The position numbers were made by a program, and so were the translations under genes. Below, piece by piece: positions 11,573 through 27,611 of a DNA stretch of 64,000 bases. Positions within the stretch are counted from its first letter, which is position 1. Each line of letters begins with the position of its first letter. Origin of the DNA: Chrysomallon squamiferum (Eukaryota; Mollusca; Gastropoda; Neomphalida; Peltospiridae); contig CM022672.1 in NCBI GenBank assembly GCA_012295275.1, positions 32,312,087-32,376,086 of the forward strand, in the 5' to 3' direction. The notes beneath the pieces were generated by a model. The model was not told the DNA's origin. It saw only the letters and a program-made list of their open reading frames with translations, and did not search any database.

Positions 11573-12083
11573 CTCATTGCTATATGAAAACATGTTTCCT
11601 TCAAAGTCCTTTTCATTTTGAACAGCAAAATCCCGATATAATTGGAGTAAACATGAACACATGGTTGTGATTACAACAAGTAGCCAAGACTAGTTGATCA
11701 TTCTCACAACTCAGAGGTGCTCAGCTTACTTCCTGCTTGACTGCTTTCCAAATTGTATGACTACTGACCACAAGACTGTTGTTAGGATACCGCGTATAGA
11801 GATTACAAGAAGCTTGACATCATTGTTTATTAAGATTTCACAAAGTGCGATCATTTACCTGCTAATTGTTGTCATTGCTTAAGAAACGATAAAATTTGAA
11901 AAAATGTTAGCGGTAGTGGACAATCCTATAAAATGTTCCTTTATTCTGGAATTTACACCCGATATCCGAAGTAGTAAGATTCGGATATTTCAAAGTTTTG
12001 TTCATAATAGATTAAAGTTAGCCTGGAAATTTCTCCCCATTTTCATAACTCTTTTATGAAGTATATTGTTTTCTTTATTTTAC

Positions 12084-12955
<872 letters not shown>

Positions 12956-14500
12956 TTACACTAAAAATAACAAAGCAGGTATTTGTCCTCCTATCACACT
13001 TGTACTAAGTTCTCTTTCACTGTGTGCCGATTCCTCTGACATAGAAAGTCTACAAACAAAAGAATCTACAACAATTTTTGATTTACCGTTATCTCCCCAT
13101 AACGAGCTTCCTCCCTTAATATTAACAAACAAGCTGTACTCAGTGTCTTTAGTAATCTTCACTGGACGTCTGAACACGACGTCATACACGTCAGACACGA
13201 CGTCTTCATATCTCTGTGTCAGCGTAGACCCGTCCAGTATCTCGTCTCTTCTTGTGTCAGTGACGAAGGCGCTGACGTCGTAGTTTTGTGGTTCAGTGTG
13301 ACCGTACAACCGAAATCCGCGAAGTAAAGCGATTTTGTTGACAGAGAAAGTAATGGATTCATCTACTTCACCAGAATATGAATAGACACCAGCATCAATT
13401 CTACCGAACCTGTTTATTGTAATCTGAGTTTTCATCATTCCAGTTCTCTTTTTTGTGTTAAAAGGTGAAACATCTTCATCACTCTTCACCCAGTGTTTCA
13501 AAATCTTATTTTCTTCTCTGTCAGTGACTATGTTAGTGGGTATCACGTGTTCTACAAAGTACGTCTGATCGAGTAATGGATAACGCACGTGCTTCACGGC
13601 CTCTCCCAGTGCCTCGCGCATGTTCTTTCCACTCTTCGCTTTTCCTTGTTTCTTGCATGCGCTGTCAGCCCACTTCACAGCGGCTTCAAAAACATTTTTC
13701 TCGTCTGCTGTCAGTTCGTCTGATCGTACGATCTCAACCAGACATTCGAGACAAAGATCGGTGACTTCAGCTGACATCAAAACTTGGTCGCCATTTTCCA
13801 AAATGCAGTTCAGAGCTTTTTCTCTGAGATCATGTTCGTTAAACAGGTGAGCTTGTTCCAGCACAACGCACGCACTCTGTGATGACAACGACGACTCCAA
13901 ATAGCGCAAACATTGATATTTCAGTGTTGTGATGACGTACTTCCTCGATAGATACAGCAGACCATTGACGTTGTCGCCTGTTAGGACGACGTCATCCGTA
14001 TAAAGATATCTGTGTAAAAGAATGTATAGTAAGACTTCAAAACGAGAGAAAATTATGGGAGATTATTTAATTAGAAAACGATTAGATTACTAAAAAAATG
14101 TATTCTTATCAACGTTCACGTCTGTATGTATGTCTTATTACATCTCTGTATTCGTAGGTGTGATTACGTGTTTGTTTATGTGTGCGTGCGTGTATGTGTG
14201 TTTGTACGTATATATATATCCGTCTGTGTGTGTGATAACATACTTCAAAAACTCTGTAAAAACGTCTGCTTGAACATCAGGTAATAGGATGGCATGTTGT
14301 ACGCGATGCTCTCCTGATAACATCTTCTGAAATATTTCACTTCGTATTATTAATATAAATCGATGCGCTTCAATGACCGTTTGATGTTCTCCGACCTGAA
14401 AACTGACGTCGCTCTCTATTCTGGTTAGAAAAACGTGTTCAATACATTCAGTCAAGTTCTTTCCAGTCTGCCAACTTGAGATTGCAGCTGACGTGGCCAT
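12956..14500 (-). CDS. BTB-BACK-PHR domain protein (BTBD3/BTBD6-like)
   Basis: Proteins of this family act as Cullin-3 ubiquitin-ligase adaptors in animals. The gene has two exons, 14500-14244 and 14009-12956, joined through a 234-base intron with GTATGT donor and CAG acceptor. The join restores FLKYLYTDD across a split Lys codon and gives 436 residues. The BTB domain spans about residues 20-120 (DVSFQVGE, AHRFIL, YLYTDDV), the BACK domain about 129-260 (ACVVLEQAHLF, VFEAAVKWA), and the PHR domain about 283-436 (FSVNKIALLRGFRLYG, ending GGQIPALLFLV). Length and domain order match family members. The start codon in AAACATGG has a good context; an upstream non-coding exon is possible. No stops or frameshifts are seen. 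Family and domain calls are secure; the exact orthologue and substrate are unknown. Confidence 0.92.
14010..14243 (-). other. Intron of the BTBD gene
   Basis: 234 bases, donor GTATGTTATC, acceptor TTTTACACAG. It contains a GT-rich stretch near the donor. Confidence 0.88.
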
Positions 14501-14607
14501 GTTTTCACTACAAACAAATAATTGTCATAATAATAATATGAAATGGGGGAGAAAAGAAAAAAGAAATTGTTAGGATCTAGAACTGTAACAATTCTTACAA
14601 CTAAACA

Positions 14608-14658
<51 letters not shown>

Positions 14659-14679
14659 CATAATAACAACAACAACAAC
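14501..14679. other. 5' flank of the BTBD gene with (AAT)n
   Basis: Immediate upstream sequence; an (AAT)n run at about 14608-14658 precedes the repeated flank. No TATA box is obvious in good position. Confidence 0.6.
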
Positions 14680-15454
14680 GACAATAATAATAACTTCATA
14701 CTAAATATAATTTTAAAATGTGTCTGTGTACACGGCGTCACAGTGCAATGATTAATTTTCTCTATTTATATTTAGCTATGACTTGTGCACAGAAATCTTG
14801 CAAAAACCAAACATTTTTGTATACAAAAAATTAATCAATCTAAGATAATTTCTAACCATCGACTATTTTCTGTTTAACGACTCTACTGTTCAATCAAATA
14901 GATAAATATATACCAAATCGATAAATGATAAACAAAAAAGTACATTATATTTATACTAATTATTATTATGATAACAACAACGACAGCATCAATAATTTTT
15001 ACATTATCATTATTTGTATAAACAGATATGTCTGGTCACAGTCAGGTAAAACATACTTAACTGCGGGATAAACGATTTTGAAATCGCAATGTACATATGG
15101 TCATTTTTTTCATTTTTACCGAGGAAAAAACAACACAATTATCCGAAAATAACAAATCTAAAAAGAAACACTATATAAGAAATAAATACATAATAATAAT
15201 AATTATAAAGTAAGGAAAAACAACGAACAAGATGTGATGCTTTTGAATTAGAAAACAATATTAAATACCTTGTAATTTCAACTTCCTGATCGACAATGTC
15301 TTATAAGCGACTATGTTTCTGTCTATCAACTCAGCTATAGTCCACAGATATCACCGATCTGAGATTAAATAAAATAAAATAAAATAATATAAAGTAAACA
15401 ATATATAGCAAGAGACTTGAATAAAATAAAAATAAGAGCTATAACAGGATAGTA

Positions 15455-15513
15455 GTAGTAACAGTAGTAGCAATAATAATAATAAAAATAATTGTAATAA
15501 TAATAATAATAAT

Positions 15514-15596
<83 letters not shown>

Positions 15597-15604
15597 TAAT
15601 AATA
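15455..15604. repeat. Compound (AAT)n(AAC)n(AAT)n microsatellite
   Basis: AAT runs flank a run of about 12 AAC triplets. The matching site in the 36.8 kb copy has AAT only. Open frames here (poly-Leu, poly-Tyr/Cys) are artefacts. Confidence 0.95.
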
Positions 15605-15770
15605 ACGATAACAGCATATTAAAGTCAGGATATACATAACTTTTTCTATTTCAATTTAAAAAACCTCAGACTTAAATAATCTATTTCTTAGAGGACTAAC
15701 TAATGTATTTAGTAATAAATTAAGAACACTGGAATCTCTAAAACATAATGAAATATAAAATATTATACAC

Positions 15771-16010
15771 GTTCAAAATGGCCGATTACCTGTACTTCTG
15801 CTTTGTGTTCTTTTAGTTGGGAAACCCTCCACTGATAAAGACTGACGTGAAATATTTTATACGTCATCAAATGTTACGTTTCAGTATCAGCTTAAAATAA
15901 ACAAATCGTGCTGCGAGATATATGTACACTCATCTTACAGAAATCGTCTTCAAAATAAATTACCTTAATTCTAATTCAATAAATTAAATACTACTAGATG
16001 CCATTGTTTA
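15771..16010. promoter_or_regulatory. Conserved promoter-like block, copy A
   Basis: Contains AAAATGGCCGATTAC, which resembles a YY1/initiator element (AANATGGC), then TGACGTGA and TACGTCATCAA (CRE-like half-sites). The block is better preserved in the 37.05-37.27 kb copy than its flanks, where the first site is the full palindrome TGACGTCA. Function is inferred from motif and conservation only. Confidence 0.4.
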
Positions 16011-16028
16011 TACGTAAGTTATAAATTT

Positions 16029-16032
16029 AATA

Positions 16033-16077
<45 letters not shown>
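16029..16077. repeat. (AAT)n microsatellite
   Basis: About 16 triplets, followed by CAA-rich sequence. Confidence 0.9.
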
Positions 16078-16814
16078 TCCAACAATAACAACATCAACAA
16101 CAACAACAATAATGATAACAAATAATTTTTACAGTGTACTAAATATAATTGTACATGTTTTATTTCTCTGACAATTCTTGCATGAACAGTGTATCAAAGT
16201 AAGCTAATACGTGGCGGTTTGCTTATTATGTAGGCTATATAAAGATAGTATCTCACTGCTAAACGAGACACACAAAGATATACTCGGGTGTTATTTACAG
16301 CGATCTGTCAAGTTCATTGTTAATAAACTTTCTGCCCATAAGTGTAGAAATAAACCGTGAAAATAAGAAATTGTTTACATTTGTCAGCAGTGTGAGAAGA
16401 AAAACAATTTCAATAAAGACGACAAAGACAACCAACAAACAAACTCGTAAATAAAAAAGTAATAAAATTATATGAGAATTTATATTATCACATCCTCTAC
16501 TGGCACCTTCGATATACCAGATTGTAAGAAATATTTTATAGTTGGGTCTAGCACATATTTTTTCATGTTTAAAAAGCCTCACGCTATAACGCTGTTTGTT
16601 ACATGTATATCTATAGCAGCGATAATGTTCATTCTTTGTTTTCTTTTTTTCATTTTGGATGTTTTCCATTGTACATGAAAACAAATACAATAACATTTTA
16701 TACATTCTCTGGAACTCTTGATAGACCATCGAACGTTAGTTAAGAAGGAAGGAACGAATAAAGAAAGGAAGAAAGAAAGAATGAAAGGAACACACGCAGA
16801 GAAATAAATAAGAA

Positions 16815-16817
<3 letters not shown>

Positions 16818-16869
<52 letters not shown>
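16818..16869. repeat. (AAT)n microsatellite
   Basis: About 17 triplets, followed by an A run and AAG triplets. Confidence 0.9.
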
Positions 16870-16877
<8 letters not shown>

Positions 16878-17756
16878 GAAGAAGAAGAATACAATTAAAT
16901 AAATTTGAATAAAATAAAAACAATATAAAATACTGTGTAGTTTCAAAATAGATACCTACCTGAAAAACTTCCTGATTGATAATTCTTAGAAACGATTAAT
17001 ATCTGTTTAACGAGTCTACTGTTAATCACTGAGATCAGGAATCTATAGAGAAATAAATAAATAAATAAATTAATTAATAAACCAAATCAAATAAAGTAAA
17101 AGATTGATGAACGTGTAGCATAAGCTATCAACGATATATTGAAGTATATTTAGGTGCTCTCATTACAACCGCTACTGCTGCTACTACTAGTACCAGTACT
17201 ACTACTACTATTGCTAATAGAATAATAATAATTATTATAAGGACGATAGCATTATTATTATTATTATTAAATACGTTTATCGATATTTCTCCTAAAGCAG
17301 TGTGCGAGGTAAAAAAAAAAATAATAATAATAAAAAATAAAAATAAAACTCCCCTAAAAAAACGCCTTGATCAAAATTCACATACAAATTTATAGCACTG
17401 ACAAAATACAAGTTGAATATGTCTGATTTGTTTTAAGCACAGCAATAGTACGGCATCTATTATAATAAAATACAAAATACCTTCAAATTTCAAAATGGCC
17501 GATTACTTATGTAAAATGGGTCTTGTTTGTGAGGGGTATTCCTAGAACTGACGCCTTTCTGTTTGAGAAGGTCACTGAAATATGTTCTGTGTGTCGCTGT
17601 TTACTAAGTCGTCTGCTGATAAGGACGTGGTTGATATCATTTATCGTACAAGTCACACCACGTATAGAGGCAGGTAGATGCAAAACATTATATAATTATA
17701 ATATTATTTTTTTCCGTAAATTATTTATATTTATTTCTCCTACAGTATATTGATGA
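16870..17756. other. Non-coding stretch with further flank-repeat pieces
   Basis: Contains a third partial match to the CTTCCTGAT block (16960-17040) and another AAAATGGCCGATTAC word at about 17492. Short ACT and AAT repeats lie at 17170-17270. No gene. Confidence 0.5.
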
Positions 17757-18010
17757 AAAAGTTATCGTTAACAAGTGACTATTACGTAGGTCAGATAACG
17801 TGTCAGATTGCGTGTCAATTCTATTGCAGACAAAAAACGTTATACTACGATCGTGAAAAATACAATGTAATGGTGAATCAGAATACATGGGACACTCTTT
17901 TATTATGTATCAGAGTTATGAGTCAGAGCGATCTAAACACAGGTGTGACAAATACCTACTTTATTATATTTAGTATGAAAAATAGCATTGTTAAAATATT
18001 AACAGCTGTA
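17757..18010 (+). pseudogene. Very decayed PHR-domain tail (third BTBD relic)
   Basis: The end aligns by eye with the PHR pseudogene at 26.55-26.72 kb. GAATCAGAA, a GACTCTT-like word and ACAAATACxTxCTTTxxTAT are followed by TTTAGTATGAAAAATAGCATTG, which matches CTTAGTATAAAAAACAACATCG. The reading frame is lost and the match fades upstream of about 17860. This may be only the final 150 bases of a copy. Call rests on nucleotide similarity, so moderate to low confidence. Confidence 0.4.
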
Positions 18011-18022
18011 CTCATTATTGCA

Positions 18023-18027
<5 letters not shown>

Positions 18028-18090
<63 letters not shown>

Positions 18091-18092
18091 TT
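18028..18092. repeat. (TTTA)n microsatellite
   Basis: About 16 perfect tetramers. Confidence 0.95.
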
Positions 18093-20099
<2,007 letters not shown>

Positions 20100-20385
20100 A
20101 AACCACTGAAGTCTCAGTACCTGCCTTGTTCCGCTCAACTGTGATTCTATTGAGCCAGTCGCTTGTTGAAACTAACTCGAGCGTGCACAGAACACAAAGT
20201 ATGAAATATGATTTCTAACACCGCGGTTTGAAACATGCGTCTACAAACTTCCAGTGGGCTCTTCAGATTCGTATCTAGTCACGTTTTTCAGATATCAGTT
20301 ATCATTTGTACGTATTAATGAGAGAGGGGTCAAAGAACATCCTTCATATCTGTGAACAGAATTTTTTTTTACAATGCGTCACACA

Positions 20386-20436
<51 letters not shown>

Positions 20437-20889
20437 GCAGCAACAACAACAATAATGATAACAGTAATAGTAATAGTAATAACAAGAGCATCAATAAAGA
20501 AATCATAACAATAATAATGACAATAAGAACAGTAACATCAACAACACAAAAACAACAATAGAACAAATAACGGCTTCAGGCACCCTAGAGACATAACCTG
20601 TAAGTAAAAACAAATTTATAAAATTAAAAATTAAAAGTCTTCTTATTTAACCTGAGTGCAGTCCGTTCTAACCACTGATGTGTATGTGTGTGAAAGTGAT
20701 TTGTAAGCTATTTTAGAAAGATGACGTCACAATAAATATTTTTAGCACACAATCAATATTTTTGGAAACATCATCTCTCTGCTATAGGCAACGAAGTGTT
20801 AGAGAACTGAAATCAAATCGAATATATAAATAAATAAATAAATAAACAAGAAAAATAACAGAAAATGAAACAAAAAATATATCGTTTTA
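20100..20889. repeat. Tandem module, unit 2
   Basis: Repeats unit 1 blocks (CGCTTGTTGAAACTAACTCG; AAATCAAATCGAATATA). Adds an AAT/AAC-rich stretch (20387-20560) and CACCCTAGAGACATAACCTG, shared with units 3 and 4. Non-coding. Confidence 0.8.
20387..20434. repeat. (AAT)n microsatellite
   Basis: About 16 triplets inside module unit 2. The poly-Asn and poly-Leu frames over it are artefacts. Confidence 0.95.
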
Positions 20890-21620
<731 letters not shown>

Positions 21621-24534
21621 ATATCTTCTTTTTTTTTTCAGCATAATATCACATGTATTCTACACAGATGTGGTATATTTACAGAGATATCTTTGATCAA
21701 TCCTGATCTGAAACATCTTTATTTTGATTGTGATAGGTTGACCATAAAGACAGAAATAGCTAATATAATGATTACACTATTCTTAAGTACAAGGAACAAA
21801 TTGAAGCTAATGTTAATATAACATTGAGCAAGTTGGAACAAAACTAATCGATGTGTGTATTTCATGTCATATTTTGGACAAATTTTGGAGACTTTACAGA
21901 CAGGCATTTTTAGGATTTATGAAACAGCCAATCATAAAATTTGTCATCAGCATATTAATCCAAGCAATTCTATGAACTGGTTACTGAGAAACAAGTGGAG
22001 ACTAGCTGGGTGGTCATGGTTATTCAGCAGCTAGTTTAGATCCCAAGATTTTTAACTGAACTTGGAGGAAAGTTGATAAAAATTTGAGAAAGACTAGAAT
22101 TTAAGGAAATACCCTAGCTTAAGTATGAGAAGTGAATATTACTAAGAAATGAGAGAATGATCACAGTGTATTTTTTTTTAAAGTTAAATCTGGGTTATTT
22201 CAGTAAGAACTTATTGTTTAGGATTGATCTGAAATACTGTTTAGTGTTAACTTCACCTTGTTCGGAATAAAGAACCAGAATTGAAGTTCTATCAGTTTTT
22301 ACTAGAACAAAGTTATATTAAAAGCAGTGTATTTATTCCCATAGTTAACCTTAATACTCATGTGATTCAAACAAAAATAAAATATTCCAAGACACATTAA
22401 AAAATATATATGTAGCACAAACTGCCAATTTAAAATGGTTTCTAAAAATTTACAGGATAAAATGAAACTTTCAAATTTCTAAAGTACTTTAACATTTATT
22501 GCTGTCAGTTGTAAGTCACTACAGACAATGATGATCTATTGATTTTTATTTTATACTGATTTAATTTTAACTTCATAGTACAATGCCTATCTTGATCTCT
22601 AAGATGATGATGACAATGGCATTAACAAGTTGCCATGGAGATGCACGGAAGGGCCATTTAGTACTCTTTCAATTTCAAGCATCAGATGAAATTTTATAAG
22701 CATCTGCATACAGTGAATATAATAAACTTAAGGTATGGTGTTAAAGCATTGACTGAGATATTATATGCAGTCTCATTTGGGTCTGCATCTGCACCAAAAC
22801 ATAAATTAAAGCACCAAAATAATATATGGTTATTTTTCTCATCCTGTTGTTTTTCTCTTGCAAAATCATGCAACAAATAAGTTACTATATTCATAACAAA
22901 AATACAGACATCAGTTTAAAAAAACAAATGAAAAAATTAATGAAAATAAACACATTTATTTCTAGCTTTGTAACAATTTCATATCTTACCATATAGAATG
23001 TTATTACCTTGCCAAAACAGTAAACGTATTATAAAATCAGAATTTCAATTTTCCAAATAAGCTCCCCATAATTAACACAAACTTTAATTTTCTGCTCCAT
23101 TTCTTTTATAATATTTATCTATAAACAAAAGCTTGAGTTCTCAGATTTAATCTTGTTTGGTCTCGGGGATCTTTTAGGGAGACATTTTATAATAGTGTTT
23201 AACTTTTTAATAAATAGAAAGCTGTAACAGTTGGGTTTCAGCAGTGTTCATTTTAATGTATTTTAAATACAAAAATCTCGTGCACAACAAAAATAAAGAA
23301 AAGACTTTCAAATATGTACAGAAAAAATTCTTTCCAAGGAACTGATCAATTAAAATGAAACACTTCTTAAACCAAGTATGTTCCACATGGCATTCACATC
23401 ACATGTGAATTAAACAAAATTAATATGAAAAGACCTACCAATCCATATTAATGCATATTTCTGTAAAGGTGACAAGCAGGAATGGTGTTTAAGAGTTCCA
23501 AACAACTTTGTTATTAATTTTATGAACCAACTTTTTACCTGTGAAACAACAAACAAATCAGGTATGTAGCTGATGTATTAAAATTATTTGAAATTCAGAT
23601 TACCTTGCCAGTCATTCTGTATTCTTTGTAATGTTAATATAGGTATCTGAAGCAATGAAATTCCTTTGGACAAAACATTCCTTCATATTTAACAAGATAC
23701 TGCTAATAAGAAAATAAGCTTCAGATTATTCATGCCTTCAAACAGGATCTAATATCTTAATATAAGTAGAAGAAATGTTTGTTATTATGTTCAGCTCTGT
23801 TTCTAACATATTAAAAACTGGGAATTCAAAAAATAATTGAAAACAAATAATTTAAAATCAAACTGTCTTAAATAAAATAATAAGAAAATGCAGTGGAATT
23901 TTGAACATGTAAATGTGTAAGGAAAACAATAAAAATTCTTCATACCTAAGAAATGGAGCATAAAATAAATATGGAGATCACTGGTCACACATCAATTTCA
24001 TAAAATCAAGTATGCCATACAAAATATACACAATATAAAGGCAACAGAATTAACATGTTCCCAGACATATTTTTAAAACTCTTGTTCAGTCTTAAATTTC
24101 AAAGACCAAAACTGTTTACCTTTACAATGCATAACATGTCTTATAGAGCATCAACTGCAACAACTTAAAACTGATGATTTACACAAATATTATTTAAAAA
24201 CAAATTTCATTTTTTTTTTTTTTTAAATGTTAATTATCATCGTATACAGTTCCACTAGTCTTTGGTGCTCTCAGATTTGCATGGACTAAATAAATGGTCC
24301 AGAAATACTGTCTGCAGTCAAGTGAAATTGTCACAAGAGCATTTATATTAATTTAAAATTACACTGAAAATGTGCCTCTGATGGTGGAAATAAATAGCCT
24401 AAATGCTTTTGCTGTATATCTACATGTTTATTTATTTACTTTTTAACATTAACATCTGCAAATAAAATGAGGATGCACAAAGTAACATGTTCTCTTCTAT
24501 CATAAAGTTATTTTCCACACTGGGTTACTAATAA
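21621..24534. other. Unique AT-rich stretch between modules
   Basis: About 2.9 kb with no match to other parts of the window and no recognised gene. Short frames (for example at 22686-22880) are not supported by splice or family signals. It separates module unit 3 from unit 4 and may be an insertion or original spacer. Confidence 0.5.
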
Positions 24535-25759
24535 TATCATTAACTAATAAGAGAATTATAAAGTAACAGTATAGCCATAAAGTTCATTAAATAATTAATT
24601 AATTATGTAACTGGTCATATTTTACAGTTTTGCCACAAAACTTTCAGTGGGATTTTAGAAGTATAAACGTTTTGTAAAGATATTTTAATAACTATTTCAT
24701 TAACATTATTTCTCGATCAAAGAAATTGTCATTACTGGCCCTATCACCCTCCTATTAGATTATTGTGAATCACTAACCTGAACGTGCACAGGAAACAAAA
24801 GAAAGATAATAATCTCTAAGCCATCTCTAAAACACGTGTCTCAGATCTGCAGTGAACTATCAAATTTATTCTGTACTCACGTATTTCTTTTGTTTTCTTT
24901 ATTTTAGCATACTAATTCATCTACTCTTACTTCTGTATTATTTATTTATTTATATCTATGTTTTACCTTACTTATTATCAGCATCAAATCAAGAGTATAA
25001 TAAGTATTTACTTGATTTGTGCAGTGATGTGTAGCATTTCTTTGCCTTCTTTGTTCGTATGAGTAAGAAAGGCGATTTTTAAAAATATATTTATATATTG
25101 TATTTCAACACACACAGACATATACACCCACGTAAGTAGAGTTGTTGCTACTGTTCTTGTTACGTTAAAACTCATGTGTATGTGTGTGAAAGTGATTTGT
25201 AAGCTATTTTAGAAAGATGACGTGAAAATAAATATGTTTAGCACTGCAAACATCACATCTCTCAGCATATAGTATTGGAGAAGTGAAATCAAATCGAACA
25301 TTAAATAAATGAATAAATAAATACATAAAGAAATAAAGAAATAATAAATAAGCAAAATAAAAGAAAATGAAACAAAAAATAAATAATAACAATAATAATA
25401 ACAATAAGAACAGTAAAAGCAACAACACAAAAATAACAACTGTAATAATAACGGCTTGAGGCTCCCTAGAGACATAATCTGTAAGTACAGACAAAACAAA
25501 TCTTCTTATTTAACGTGAATGCATTCCGTTCTAACCACTGTCTCCAATAATTATTATTGTGTTTCTTTTTATTCACAGAGTGTAAAACATAAATATAGTT
25601 TTGTTGCTACTGATATGACGGTGACGTGTAGGGCGCCTGTAAGCAACATTCTATCATTACAGAATTTTTGTCTCGTATAAAACAAAATAAGTAGCGTTAG
25701 TCATTAATTATTCATAATTATTTTCTAAACAGCGAAGACAGGACCTTAATTGATGCAGG

Positions 25760-25853
<94 letters not shown>

Positions 25854-25860
25854 CACCAAA
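24535..25860. repeat. Tandem module, unit 4
   Basis: Most complete module, about 1.39 kb to the start of the next unit. In order it has the ATTAATTATGTAACTGGTCA block, TTTCTCGATCAAAGAAATTG, TACTGGCCCTATCACCCTCC, GTGAAAGTGATTTGTAAGCT, GAGGCTCCCTAGAGACATAA, GACAGGACCTTAATTGATGC, then (CT)n. All of these occur in one or more other units. Confidence 0.88.
25762..25850. repeat. (CT)n microsatellite
   Basis: About 44 dinucleotides closing unit 4. Confidence 0.97.
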
Positions 25861-25924
25861 TAATATGCTGTTTTCTAATCTTTGTCCTAAATAAATAAAA
25901 TCATTTGCAATAGTATTCAAGTAA

Positions 25925-26215
25925 AATATCATTAATTAATAAGAGAATTATATAGTATTGGTAGTAATAGTAATGACAGTATAGCCATACAATTTATTAA
26001 ACCATTAATTAATTATGTAACCGGTCATATTTTACAGTTTTGTCACAAAACTTTCAGTCAGATCATACCAGAAGAAAAGTTTTGTAAAGTTATTTTAATG
26101 ACTAGTTCATTAACGTTATTTCTCGATCTAAGAAATTGTCAATACATTTAACATTATAATGTTTTCAGCGTTGCTGTTGGATCTATATTTGTCTAAAGTT
26201 TTAAACAATGAAGAA
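25925..26215. repeat. Tandem module, unit 5 (start only)
   Basis: Repeats the beginning of unit 4 (ATTAATTATGTAACCGGTCA; TTTCTCGATCTAAGAAATTG) and the GTTGCTGTTGGATC block of unit 1. It then runs into the PHR pseudogene region, which links the module family to the BTBD duplication. Confidence 0.85.
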
Positions 26216-26312
26216 ATATTACAAGCGATATATTTATATATATTGTATCTTCCTCGTTATCTTATTATTTGGTGGATTATTTGCTGCTGTTATTTCTGAA
26301 TTGTAATGTTTT

Positions 26313-26677
26313 AGTGAAGCAGATGAGATCATTACATTCTCTGTGAACAAACATGCTTTATTTTGCGGATTTCAATTGTACGGTTACGTGAACCTCGAAG
26401 TTAGCGTCTTTGCCAGTGACTCAAGAACAGACAAAATACTGGACGAGTCTACACTGACACAACGATATGAACTCGTCGTGTTCAGACGTGCAGTGAATAT
26501 TACTAAGACGCTGAATACAGCTTCTGTGTTAATATTAACAGGGCTACACGTGGCGTGGAGCTGATGATGAATCAGAAATCGTTGTAGACTCTTGTTTGTA
26601 GATGTACATACAGTGACAGTCGACTTTGTGCAGATATGACACACGGACAAATACATGCTTTGCTATTCTTAGTATAA
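26313..26677 (+). pseudogene. PHR-domain pseudogene of the BTBD gene
   Basis: Starts after a TTTTAG acceptor-like site with SEADEIITFSVNKHALFCGF and runs SDSRTDKILDESTLTQRYE, VVFRRAVNITK. All of this is close to residues 290-400 of the intact gene at 12956-14500. A frameshift near 26510 moves the match to another frame (DAEYSFCVN), then to a third with SEIVVDSCL and a stop. The final GQIHALLFLV ends at 26677, exactly where the family ends. Exons for BTB and BACK domains were not found upstream. The orientation is opposite to the intact gene. The 3' flank is also shared with it. Clearly a dead, partial paralogue. Confidence 0.88.
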
Positions 26678-27120
26678 AAAACAACATCGTTCAAATATTG
26701 TCAGTTTTAGTCATCAATTATTTTTATTTATTTTTATTTGTTTTCTGTTTATTTATTTATTTAATTTTTTGCGTTTGGAATTTGTGAAGACGTCAGGCAG
26801 CAGTGAGGACGTCATACACACTTTGTTTAATTTGGGACTTCTTTCTATGGATTGTTTTGTGTCATACATGTAAAATCAATATAAACATCTCATTCCTTTA
26901 TTATTTATTTATTTATTTATTTGATATTTGTTTATTCATTTATTTTTAATACTTTTTTCAGTTTGTATATGAAACATAATATATAGATAAATTATAAAAG
27001 TGTTTGTAATTATATTACACATGATAGTATTAACTATTTATTGGTTCATTTATTTTTGTTCTCGAAGATATCTGTATATCTATCTATCTCTCTATCTAAT
27101 ACATCCGCTGTTTCAACTGA
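26678..27120. other. 3' flank of the PHR pseudogene
   Basis: Follows the intact gene's 3' flank: AACAACATCGTTCAAA, TTTTAGTCATCA, and two GACGTCA words at 26789-26795 and 26808-26814 with the same 19-base spacing. (TTTA)n pieces and a TATC run (27070-27098) are present. Confidence 0.75.
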
Positions 27121-27240
27121 TCCCATAAATAATATAGAAAATGAAATTTCGACTTGCAGCAGCGCGTCTTAAACTTGAGCTTTTGTGAGCGCGGCGGAGG
27201 AATACTGCGTTATGCGGCGGTTTGTTTGGGAGAGATGGGT

Positions 27241-27282
27241 CCCAGTCAGATCCGAGTTAAGCAACTGCGGGTCCTGTAGTAA
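27241..27282 (+). other. 5S-rRNA-like fragment (possible SINE or pseudogene piece)
   Basis: GTCAGATCCGAGTTAAGCAA followed by CTGCGGGTCCTGTAGTA resembles the middle of eukaryotic 5S rRNA (GATC-CCGAAGTTAAGCAAC-GTCGGGCC-GGTTAGTA), which holds the internal polymerase III promoter. Small gaps are needed, and the rest of 5S rRNA is not seen. Could be a 5S-derived SINE head, a 5S pseudogene piece, or chance. Confidence 0.35.
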
Positions 27283-27611
27283 AATATATCATAGGCCCCT
27301 ACTATTGGCTAGTTACAGAAGTAACCACCCCTTCCCCCAGTTCAATTCACGGCCACTATTATCATAGCTTTACATACAACATAAACGCACCTTAATGTTT
27401 GAATAGTCAGTCAGATGTATCGTCGAAACAAAGGGAATCTTGCCAACAGTATCGGAAACTAGTGTAAATGTCTTTAAACTGTAATTTAACTGTATGTATG
27501 CCCCGAAAACATGGGTCAAAGTTATAGCCACTAGACATGTGTGATTCAAACTCAGATTAAGTTTAAATATCGCGCCTTCGAGATTTTATATGAACAGGTT
27601 ATTTTATATCG

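Larger units (their letters stand above)
14680..16800. repeat. BTBD 5'-flank segment, copy A (pairs with 36060-37960)
   Basis: Blocks in the same order recur at 36060-37960: the ATAATTTTAAAATGT block, the CTTCCTGATCGACAAT block, the AACCCTCCACTGATAAA block, and the TTTACAGCGATCTG block. Identity is moderate overall. It is highest around 15830-16010 against 37095-37270, where TACGTCATCAA and AATCGTGCTGCGAGATATAT are kept. AAT/AAC microsatellites inside differ strongly in length. Confidence 0.85.

Noticed and set aside
16295-16729. 144-codon minus-strand frame with hydrophobic stretches
   Set aside because: The duplicated flank at 37.4-37.9 kb does not keep the frame, and composition follows local AT bias.
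22621-22645. GTTGCCATGGAGAT as an X-box
   Set aside because: The second half-site lacks the AAC end of the RFX consensus.
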